Source: an uncultured Lachnospiraceae bacterium (GTDB lineage: Bacteria; Bacillota; Clostridia; Lachnospirales; Lachnospiraceae). From it: a stretch of 64,000 nucleotides of DNA. The notes beneath the pieces were generated by a model. That model was not told the DNA's origin and made no database searches. It saw only the letters and a list, made by a program, of their open reading frames with translations. Shown one piece after another: positions 51,480 to 58,619 of the stretch. Position 1 is the stretch's first letter. Each line of letters opens with the position of its first letter. The stretch covers positions 1-64,000 of the forward strand of contig CALWLY010000020.1 in NCBI GenBank assembly GCA_944381635.1, given 5' to 3'. The position numbers and the translations under genes are program-made.

Positions 51480-52673
51480 CTAAACTTCAGACAGACACTG
51501 ATCCAAAATGGCAGTCATGGCATCCACATCCTCCCTGGTTATCACCAGGGGAGGAACAAAGCGCAGAACGTTTGCCCCTGCATTGATTAAAATAAGTCCC
51601 TTTTCCAGAGCTTTTTCTATAATGGGTCCCACCGGCCTGTCACATTCCAGTCCCTGCATCAGTCCCACACCGCGTCTTGTCTGAATAAAATCATATTTCT
51701 GTACCAGTTGGTCGAGGCTTTTTTCCAGATATTCCCCGACTTTTGTCACATTATCTATTATATGTTTCTCTTCAAATAAATCAAGTACTTTACTGATTGC
51801 GGCGCAGGCAAGAGGATTTCCGCCGTAAGTGGTGCCGTGGTCTCCTGCTTTTAAGGAGTTTTGTCCCACCTTTTCCGTCATCAAAAAGGCTCCCACCGGA
51901 ACACCACAGCCGAGAGCCTTGGCGCAGGTCATCACATCCGGCTTCACTCCATACTTCTGCCAGGCAAACATGGAACCGCATCTTCCCATGCCGCACTGAA
52001 TCTCATCCAGGATAAGCAGCATATCATGCTCATCGCAGAGGGCACGCACGCCTTTTAAAAATTCTTTCTCTGCCGGGTAAATTCCCCCTTCTCCCTGGAC
52101 AGTCTCCATGATAACCGCGCAGGTTTTGTCTGTAATCTGTGCCTTCACGCTTTCCAGGTCGTTAAAATCAGCAAAACGGATATTGCCGATCATCGGTTCA
52201 AAAGCTTCTCTGTATTTTGGATTTCCGGTAACGGAAAGAGCTCCGAACGTGCGTCCGTGAAAGGAATGATTCATGGCGATGATTTCATGATCGGTGCGTC
52301 CGTCTTTTAACCAGGCATATTTTCTTGCTGTCTTAATGGCGCCTTCCACCGCTTCGGCGCCGCTGTTTGTGAAAAACACCCGATCCATGCCGCTTGCCTT
52401 CTTCAGCTTTTTGGCCGCCTCGACAGCCGGTATATTGTAATAATAATTGGATGTGTGAATCAACTTGTCGATCTGTGCTTTCAGGGCATCGTTGTACTCT
52501 TTGTTTCCATATCCAAAGGCAAACACAGCGATTCCCGACACAAAATCCAGATATTTTTTTCCTTCCATATCATACAGGTATACGCCCTCGCCCTTATCCA
52601 GCACAATCTGATACCGATTATAAGTATGAAGAAGCGCGCTTTCCGCTTCTTCGATATACTGCTGCATTTTCAT
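51480..52673 (-). CDS. argD: Acetylornithine aminotransferase
   Basis: A 397-residue PLP enzyme that converts N-acetylglutamate semialdehyde and glutamate to N-acetylornithine. Seen are DFVSGIAVFAFGY, TNSGAEAVEGAIKTAR, the NHSFHGRTFGALSVTG segment, LILDEIQCGMGR and the PLP-lysine context MTCAKALGCGVPVGA (near 250). Its neighbours argB and argJ fix the assignment over other class III aminotransferases. Two ATGs lie close together; the second (MQQYIEE, 6 bp later) fits the GAGGG ribosome site equally well. Confidence 0.94.
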   Translation of the reverse strand: MKMQQYIEEAESALLHTYNRYQIVLDKGEGVYLYDMEGKKYLDFVSGIAVFAFGYGNKEYNDALKAQIDKLIHTSNYYYNIPAVEAAKKLKKASGMDRVFFTNSGAEAVEGAIKTARKYAWLKDGRTDHEIIAMNHSFHGRTFGALSVTGNPKYREAFEPMIGNIRFADFNDLESVKAQITDKTCAVIMETVQGEGGIYPAEKEFLKGVRALCDEHDMLLILDEIQCGMGRCGSMFAWQKYGVKPDVMTCAKALGCGVPVGAFLMTEKVGQNSLKAGDHGTTYGGNPLACAAISKVLDLFEEKHIIDNVTKVGEYLEKSLDQLVQKYDFIQTRRGVGLMQGLECDRPVGPIIEKALEKGLILINAGANVLRFVPPLVITREDVDAMTAILDQCLSEV

Positions 52674-52775
52674 TTTCCCTCTGTCCTCTCTTTTCTGCTC
52701 TTTTGGCCGTTTTGCCTTTTCTTTTTCAGTGTTCCCATCTTTCCCGCAGGGTCAGCAAATATTTTTTTCTTCTTC

Positions 52776-53672
52776 CTAATCTAAGATGTGAGGATCATCA
52801 TCCGCTACAATGGCAGTTCCGATGCCGTGATCTGTAAAAATTTCCAAAAGCAGACAATGAGGAATGCGTCCATCCAAAATATGTACCCTGTTCACTCCTC
52901 CATGGATGGCTGAAGTACAGTTGGAAAGCTTGGGAAGCATACCGCCTCCGATCATACCGCCTCCGATCAGTTCTTCTGCCTGAGATGCGCTGAGTCTGGA
53001 AATGAAAGAGGATTTATCCTGGAAATCCCGGTAAAGTCCTTCCACATCTGTAAGGAACACAAGCTTGTCCGCTCCCACCGCTTTGGCAATGGCACAGGCA
53101 GCGTCGTCGGCATTGATATTGTAAGTGCTGCATTCCTCATCCATACCGATGGGGGCAATGATAGGAAGAAAATCTTTTTCCAGAAGATCGTAGATCACTT
53201 TAGGATCTACCTTTTTTACCTCGCCTACATAGCCGATATCCATTCCATCCGCCAGCTTTTTGGTCACAGTCAGCATACCGCCGTCTTTTCCGCTTAATCC
53301 TACGGCTCTTACGCCAAGCTCTTCCACCATGGCTACCAGGTTTTTATTGACGCGCCCCAGAACCATTTCCGCAATCTCCATGGTTTCCTCGTCGGTCACA
53401 CGCAGACCGTTTACAAACTTCGGCTCCTTACCGGCCTTCTCCACCCATTTGCTGATCGCTTTTCCGCCTCCGTGAACAATGATCGGTTTAAAGCCTACCA
53501 GCTTCAGCAAAGTCACGTCTTTGATCACGTTTCTCTGCAGTTCCTCGTTGCTCATGGCAGAACCGCCATATTTTACCACGATGATTTTCCGGTTGAATTT
53601 CTGTATATACGGAAGGGCCTCGATCAGCACCTCCGCTTTTTTCATAATCTGTTCCATTTCCATCTTTTCCAT
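52776..53672 (-). CDS. argB: Acetylglutamate kinase
   Basis: A 298-residue amino-acid kinase that phosphorylates N-acetylglutamate in arginine synthesis. Motifs: VVKYGGSAM (Lys of the phosphate site), [21 protein letters not shown] and [12 protein letters not shown]. The N-terminal helix (about 1-30) is the type found in hexameric, arginine-inhibited kinases, so feedback inhibition is likely. It is the middle gene of argJ-argB-argD. Confidence 0.96.
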   Translation of the reverse strand: MEKMEMEQIMKKAEVLIEALPYIQKFNRKIIVVKYGGSAMSNEELQRNVIKDVTLLKLVGFKPIIVHGGGKAISKWVEKAGKEPKFVNGLRVTDEETMEIAEMVLGRVNKNLVAMVEELGVRAVGLSGKDGGMLTVTKKLADGMDIGYVGEVKKVDPKVIYDLLEKDFLPIIAPIGMDEECSTYNINADDAACAIAKAVGADKLVFLTDVEGLYRDFQDKSSFISRLSASQAEELIGGGMIGGGMLPKLSNCTSAIHGGVNRVHILDGRIPHCLLLEIFTDHGIGTAIVADDDPHILD

Positions 53673-53745
53673 GTATGCCTCTCATTCCGCTGCGTCTGCA
53701 GCCTTTGCTTTGTCAAACCGCTTCCAAAGATTGTAGAAACCGGTT

Positions 53746-54972
53746 TTAAGAGCGGTAATCTGCATTTATTTTAACATAATCGTAAGTCAAATCACAGCCC
53801 CAGGCTGTAGCACTTTCCTGTCCCATTTTCATGTCTGCGATCACACGAACCTCAGGTTCCGACAAAATTCTGGCCGCTTCCTCTTCGCTGTAATCCACAG
53901 CGGTTCCATCTTTATAGATAGCGATCCTGCCCGCAGCGCTCTCAAAGTACAGTTCCATATTTTCCGGGTCAAATGTGGCCCCGGAATAACCCAGCGCGCA
54001 CAGGATACGTCCCCAGTTGGCATCGTGCCCGAAAATAGCTGCCTTCGTCAGGCTGGAACAGATGACCGATTTAGCAAGGATACGGGCGTCTTCCTTGGTG
54101 GCTGCATGAAGCACTGTGGTTTCAAAAAGCGCGGTAGCTCCTTCCCCGTCGCCTGCCATTTTTTTCGCCAGTGTTTCATTGATGGTATGAAGCGCCTGGC
54201 AGAATATCTCATAATCCTGATTTTTCTCTGTGATTTCCGGGTTGCCTGCCAATCCGTTTGCAAGCACTAAGAGCGTATCGTTTGTGGAAGTGTCCCCATC
54301 CACGGAAATCATATTGAAAGTGTCCTGCACATCCTGACGCAGCGCTTCCTGCAGCAGTTCACCGGATATGGCTGCATCGGTTGTGACAAAGGCAAGCATG
54401 GTACACATATTGGGATGAATCATACCGGAACCCTTGCACATTCCGCCCACGGTCACCGTTTTTCCGCCAAGCTCAATGGTCACTGCCGCCTGCTTATAAA
54501 CCGTATCTGTGGTCATAATTGCCCTGGCGGCCTCTGTGCCGGCTTCCAGCGTGTCCGAAAGCTTCTTTGCCAGTCCGTTTACTCCCGCTGTGATTTTTTC
54601 TATGGGAAGCTGCATACCGATAACGCCTGTGGAAGCTACCAGCACTTCCTCCGGTTTTGCTTCCGGCAAAGCTTTTGAGGCTGCCTGCGCAGTCTGCGTG
54701 CAATAATCCATGCCCTGCCTGCCGGTACACGCATTGGCAATTCCTGCATTTATCACAACAGCTCTGGCGCTTCCCCTGGTATTCACAATGTTCTTATCCC
54801 ACAATACCGGTGCGGCTTTTACAAGGTTGGAGGTGAAAACACCTGCCGCCCTGCAGGGAACCGTACTGTAAATCATCGCCATGTCATCTCTGTCTTTATA
54901 TTTGATCCCCGCCTGTATGGCTGCCGCCAAAAATCCCTTTGCCGCGGTGACTCCGCCTTCTGTTTTCTTCAT
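53746..54972 (-). CDS. argJ: Glutamate N-acetyltransferase/acetylornithine transferase
   Basis: A 408-residue self-cleaving enzyme that recycles the acetyl group from acetylornithine to glutamate and can also acetylate glutamate. The cleavage site is HPNMCTMLAFVTTDA (Ala/Met-Leu with the nucleophilic Thr near 190), preceded by GGMCKGSGM; the C-terminal part has IFGHDANWGRILCALGYSG. It is first in the argJBD operon. argC is not in the window. Confidence 0.95.
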   Translation of the reverse strand: MKKTEGGVTAAKGFLAAAIQAGIKYKDRDDMAMIYSTVPCRAAGVFTSNLVKAAPVLWDKNIVNTRGSARAVVINAGIANACTGRQGMDYCTQTAQAASKALPEAKPEEVLVASTGVIGMQLPIEKITAGVNGLAKKLSDTLEAGTEAARAIMTTDTVYKQAAVTIELGGKTVTVGGMCKGSGMIHPNMCTMLAFVTTDAAISGELLQEALRQDVQDTFNMISVDGDTSTNDTLLVLANGLAGNPEITEKNQDYEIFCQALHTINETLAKKMAGDGEGATALFETTVLHAATKEDARILAKSVICSSLTKAAIFGHDANWGRILCALGYSGATFDPENMELYFESAAGRIAIYKDGTAVDYSEEEAARILSEPEVRVIADMKMGQESATAWGCDLTYDYVKINADYRS

Positions 54973-55052
54973 AACCTGCCTTCTCCTTCCTTTTTGCTTC
55001 GCTTTTATTCAGGATATTTCTTTCGTCACGGTGTATTTTCAACATATGTATA

Positions 55053-55081
55053 AAGATACATTATTTTTGAATAATATGCAA
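55053..55081 (-). promoter_or_regulatory. Candidate argJBD promoter with ArgR box
   Basis: On the minus strand TTGCAT and TATCTT are 17 bp apart. TGAATAATATGCA (55068-55080 on plus), close to the ARG-box half-palindrome TGAATWWWWATTCA, overlaps the -35 region, which would allow arginine-dependent repression. Confidence 0.5.
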
Positions 55082-55084
55082 GTT

Positions 55085-55534
55085 TTATTCATTGAAACGT
55101 ATGATATTTTCTTTATTCAACGTAAAGTCATAGTAGTTTAAATCTTCTCTTTTCGTCCAACCGATCACTTTCCAGAAGGCATTTCCGATATCGTTTTCCG
55201 TAAATGCTATCAGAGAAACCTTGCTGATCTTCTCCCCATGCAGCGCATGCATTGCCTGGACCACCATAGCCTTTCCGATCCCCTTAAGCCTGTACTCCGG
55301 ATCCACGCAAACATGATAAAGACAGCCTCTTCTTCCGTCATGCCCGCATAAAATGGCGCCCACTACTTTCCCGTCTTCCAGTGCAACTACGCTGGTTTTG
55401 GGGTTTCTTTCCAAAAACCGGGAAACGCCTTCCCTGGAATCGTCAATACTTCTTATGGCAAAGCCTTTTATTTTTTTCCACAATTTATAGACCTCTTCGT
55501 AATCCTCGATCGTCATGGTACGGATTTGATACAT
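55085..55534 (-). CDS. GNAT-family N-acetyltransferase
   Basis: A 149-residue GNAT enzyme. Acetyl-CoA-binding motif A is at about 92-106 (VCVDPEYRLKGIGKAMV, R-x-x-G-I-G). Similar proteins are annotated as ribosomal or amino-sugar acetyltransferases, but the acceptor is unknown. It has its own strong promoter and ends just upstream of the argJ promoter. It is adjacent to arginine synthesis genes, but this does not make it an ArgA. Confidence 0.85.
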   Translation of the reverse strand: MYQIRTMTIEDYEEVYKLWKKIKGFAIRSIDDSREGVSRFLERNPKTSVVALEDGKVVGAILCGHDGRRGCLYHVCVDPEYRLKGIGKAMVVQAMHALHGEKISKVSLIAFTENDIGNAFWKVIGWTKREDLNYYDFTLNKENIIRFNE

Positions 55535-55594
55535 TTTTCTTTCACTCTTTCTTTTTCCAGTTTTAATACGACAAAGCAGTCTTCATTGCTATGA

Positions 55595-55623
55595 AGTTTA
55601 CGCGCAATCGGCGGTTTTGTCAA
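55595..55623 (-). promoter_or_regulatory. Promoter of the first GNAT gene
   Basis: On the minus strand a perfect TTGACA and TAAACT are separated by 17 bp, 61 bp before the start codon. Confidence 0.65.
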
Positions 55624-55665
55624 CGGGAAATGTATAATTATAAATTTATATTCCGCTTTTATTTC

Positions 55666-55717
55666 AAAAAAAGGTACTGTAAAATCAGAATTTTCTGATT
55701 TTACAGTACCTTTTTTT
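55666..55717. terminator. Strong bidirectional terminator ending the hem operon
   Basis: A perfect 18-bp stem (GGTACTGTAAAATCAGAA and its complement, loop TT) is flanked by seven A and seven T residues. Confidence 0.93.
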
Positions 55718-55727
55718 CAAACGGGTC

Positions 55728-56237
55728 TTACATCCCGAATTCCTCTGCGTAGACAACCGGACCTTTCACCGGTTTCGCATCTTCCTTAAGCCTGATCGCC
55801 ATAAAATTCTCAGAAGGAATGCCTTCCGGAACTTCAATGCCAAATTCCACTGCCTGTTTATACCCGAATTTCGGATAATAGTTTTCGCTTCCAAGCACCA
55901 GGGAATACGAATATCCAAGCTTTTCGGCAATTCTGTGTCCTTCCCTTATCAGAGCAGATCCTACTCCCTGTCTCTGGAATTCAGGCTTTACCGCCAACGG
56001 CGCCAGCACAAGCACTTCATCGCCGCCTACCGCTGCTTTCGTAAACAAAATATGTCCGGCCAGACTGCCGTCCACTTCCGCTGTCAGAGACAGTTCCGGT
56101 ATAAACGCCTTTCCTTTCCGCAGTGCACAGGCAAGATCCTGTTCATTGCCGTCCGCATGCTCTGCACTTAAAAAAGCTTCTTTTATCAGCTGATACACCT
56201 TCTCATAATCTTCCGGTCTTTCCTGTCTGATTACCAT
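55728..56237 (-). CDS. GNAT-family N-acetyltransferase (YhbS-like)
   Basis: A 169-residue GNAT enzyme. Motif A reads LAVKPEFQRQGVGSALI; downstream SLVLGSENYYPKFGYKQA matches the YhbS-like branch. Acceptor unknown. I start at MVIRQERPEDY because that is the natural GNAT N-terminus, with AAGGA about 11 nt upstream; a longer frame adds 13 residues. It follows hemL by 46 bp and is the last gene before a strong terminator, so it is probably cotranscribed with the heme-branch genes. Confidence 0.83.
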   Translation of the reverse strand: MVIRQERPEDYEKVYQLIKEAFLSAEHADGNEQDLACALRKGKAFIPELSLTAEVDGSLAGHILFTKAAVGGDEVLVLAPLAVKPEFQRQGVGSALIREGHRIAEKLGYSYSLVLGSENYYPKFGYKQAVEFGIEVPEGIPSENFMAIRLKEDAKPVKGPVVYAEEFGM

Positions 56238-56283
56238 AGTCTTACCATTCCTTTCTGTCCTGCCGGCTTCTGTCAAGGCTCAC

Positions 56284-57561
56284 TTATTTTGCACAAAATT
56301 CTTCCGGCATTTCTTCTATCACGCGGCAGGTTCTGGAAAGTTCCTCTTCCCCGTGGGCTCCTGAAACAAACATTGCCTCAAACTGGGAAGGAGCCACATA
56401 GATTCCGTTTTCCAGCATGTAACCAAAGTAATCGGCAAACTTGCGTGTATCTGCTCTTTTTGCACTCTGGTAATCTTTTACCGGCTCCTGTGTAAAGAAC
56501 GGATTTAAAAGAGAACCTACCCTGTTTACGCGGATTCCCTTCTTCTGATAAGCCTCCTCAATGCGTCCGGCAGCCTTGTCGATCTGTGTATAGATCTGTG
56601 TGTTGTCTGCAAGAATTTTTAAAGTTTCAAGTCCCGCAGCCACGGAAAGCGGATTGCCGGAAAGAGTTCCCGCCTGATATACCGCACCCTTAGGCGCTAC
56701 GCAGGACATGATATCTTTTCTTCCGCCGTAAGCGGCAAGAGGCATTCCCCCGCCGATGATCTTTCCGAAAGTGGTAAGATCCGGGCGTACCTGATAATAT
56801 TCCTGAGCTCCGCCGATTCCCAGACGGAATCCTGTGATTACCTCGTCAAAAATGAGAAGCGCTCCATATTTTAAGGTTATCTGGCGCAAAAATTCCAGAA
56901 ATCCTTTTTCCGGGGGAACCACTCCCATATTGGCAGCTACCGGTTCCACAATAATGGCTGCCACATCGTGGCCCTCTTCTTCCATCAGCCGCTTTACACT
57001 TTCGCAGTTATTGTACTCTGCCAAAAGCGTTGTTCTGGCATATCCTTCCGGAATGCCTGCGCTGTCCGGTATGGATTCTGTCATAAGTCCGGAGCCTGCT
57101 TTTACCAAAAGTCCGTCGGAATGTCCGTGGTAACAGCCCTCGAATTTTATGATCTTTTCCCGTCCTGTATAGCCTCTGGCCAGTCTGACCGCACTCATCA
57201 CAGCTTCTGTACCGGAGCTTACAAGACGAAGCATCTCGATGGAAGGCACAAGGTCCTCCACCAGATGCGCCAGTTCCACCTCTCCCTTTGTGGGAGCTCC
57301 GAACGTCAGTCCCTTTTCGCTGATTGCTTTTACTGCTTCCACAACCTTGGGATGGGCATGGCCTAAAATACCGGGGCCCCAGGAGCATACGTAGTCGATA
57401 TAGCAGTTTCCGTCCACATCGTACAAATAGGGGCCTTTTGCCTTATCCACAAAAAAAGGAGTTCTTCCCACGGAGCCGAACGCTCTTACCGGGCTGTTGA
57501 CGCCTCCGGGAATCCTGTCTAAAGCCTCTTCAAACAATGTCTGTGAATTTGTATCTTTCAT
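56284..57561 (-). CDS. hemL: Glutamate-1-semialdehyde 2,1-aminomutase
   Basis: A 425-residue PLP enzyme making 5-aminolevulinate from glutamate 1-semialdehyde. Family markers are PGGVNSPVRAF, SWGPGILGHAHP, VSSGTEAVMSAVRLARGYTGR, LIFDEVITGFR and the PLP-lysine context TTFGKIIGGGMPLAAYGG (Lys near 265). It works directly after HemA. It is the last biosynthetic gene of the cluster. Confidence 0.96.
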   Translation of the reverse strand: MKDTNSQTLFEEALDRIPGGVNSPVRAFGSVGRTPFFVDKAKGPYLYDVDGNCYIDYVCSWGPGILGHAHPKVVEAVKAISEKGLTFGAPTKGEVELAHLVEDLVPSIEMLRLVSSGTEAVMSAVRLARGYTGREKIIKFEGCYHGHSDGLLVKAGSGLMTESIPDSAGIPEGYARTTLLAEYNNCESVKRLMEEEGHDVAAIIVEPVAANMGVVPPEKGFLEFLRQITLKYGALLIFDEVITGFRLGIGGAQEYYQVRPDLTTFGKIIGGGMPLAAYGGRKDIMSCVAPKGAVYQAGTLSGNPLSVAAGLETLKILADNTQIYTQIDKAAGRIEEAYQKKGIRVNRVGSLLNPFFTQEPVKDYQSAKRADTRKFADYFGYMLENGIYVAPSQFEAMFVSGAHGEEELSRTCRVIEEMPEEFCAK

Positions 57562-57579
57562 CTTTCTCTTCGCCCTTTC

Positions 57580-58548
57580 TTATGCATCTTCTCTGATCCA
57601 CCGAGCCATATCAAGCGCATGGTATGTAATGATAATTTTTGCTCCGGCCCTCTTCATAGCGGTGAGATTTTCCGTCACGATTTTTTTCTCATCAATCCAG
57701 CCGTTTGCCGCAGCTGCTTTCACCATAGAATATTCCCCGCTCACATTATAGACTGCCAGAGGCATGTCGAAAGTCAGGGACGCCTCCTTTAAAACATCCA
57801 GATATGCCAGCGCCGGTTTAACCATCACAATATCTGCTCCCTCTTCGATGTCCTCTTCGATTTCCCGGATGGCTTCCTTGCCGTTGGCAAAGTCCATCTG
57901 ATAGCCTCTTCTGTCTCCAAACTCCGGTGCAGAATGAGCGGCATCCCTGAAAGGCGAATAGTACCCGGAGGCAAATTTAGCGCTGTATGCCATGATCGGA
58001 ACCCCTGAGAAACCATTTTCATCCAAAGCTTCCCGGATGGCTGACACACGTCCGTCCATCATATCGGAAGGCGCGATCATATCCGCCCCTGCCTTGGCAA
58101 GGGTTACAGACATTTTGCTCAAAAGAGGCAGGGTCTCATCGTTTAACACTTCGCCACCTCTTACCAGTCCGCAATGTCCGTGAGACGTATATTCGCACAG
58201 GCATACATCCACGATCACATAAAGCCGGGGATAATTTTCCTTGATCTGTCTTACCGCCCGCTGCATGATTCCGTTCTCATCATAAGCCTGACTTCCCACT
58301 TCATCCTTATGTTCCGGAATTCCGAAAAGCAGGACAGATCTGACGCCGCTCTCCATAACCCGATCCAGTTCTTCTCCCATTCTATCCAGAGAGTACTGAT
58401 AAATTCCCGGCATGGAATCCACAGGATTCTTAATATTTTCCCCCTCAATGATAAACATAGGATATACCAGATCTGACGGATGCAGTCTTGTCTCCCTCAT
58501 CATATTCCGAATTGTCTCATTTTTTCTCAATCTCCGAAATCTCTGCAT
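57580..58548 (-). CDS. hemB: Delta-aminolevulinic acid dehydratase
   Basis: A 322-residue enzyme that condenses two 5-aminolevulinates to porphobilinogen. The Cys-rich catalytic zinc site is VCLCEYTSHGHCG (three Cys), so this is the zinc-dependent type. The two Schiff-base lysines lie in AYSAKFASGYYSPFRDA and IVMVKPALAYLD. It starts 71 bp after the fused hemC-cobA-hemD gene and is followed by hemL at 18 bp. Confidence 0.97.
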   Translation of the reverse strand: MQRFRRLRKNETIRNMMRETRLHPSDLVYPMFIIEGENIKNPVDSMPGIYQYSLDRMGEELDRVMESGVRSVLLFGIPEHKDEVGSQAYDENGIMQRAVRQIKENYPRLYVIVDVCLCEYTSHGHCGLVRGGEVLNDETLPLLSKMSVTLAKAGADMIAPSDMMDGRVSAIREALDENGFSGVPIMAYSAKFASGYYSPFRDAAHSAPEFGDRRGYQMDFANGKEAIREIEEDIEEGADIVMVKPALAYLDVLKEASLTFDMPLAVYNVSGEYSMVKAAAANGWIDEKKIVTENLTAMKRAGAKIIITYHALDMARWIREDA

Positions 58549-58619
58549 AGTTTCCTCCTATTTTCTCCTCCGGCAGGCATTTTTTCCTGCCGCCATTTCC
58601 CATTTACTGTCTTCGTTTA

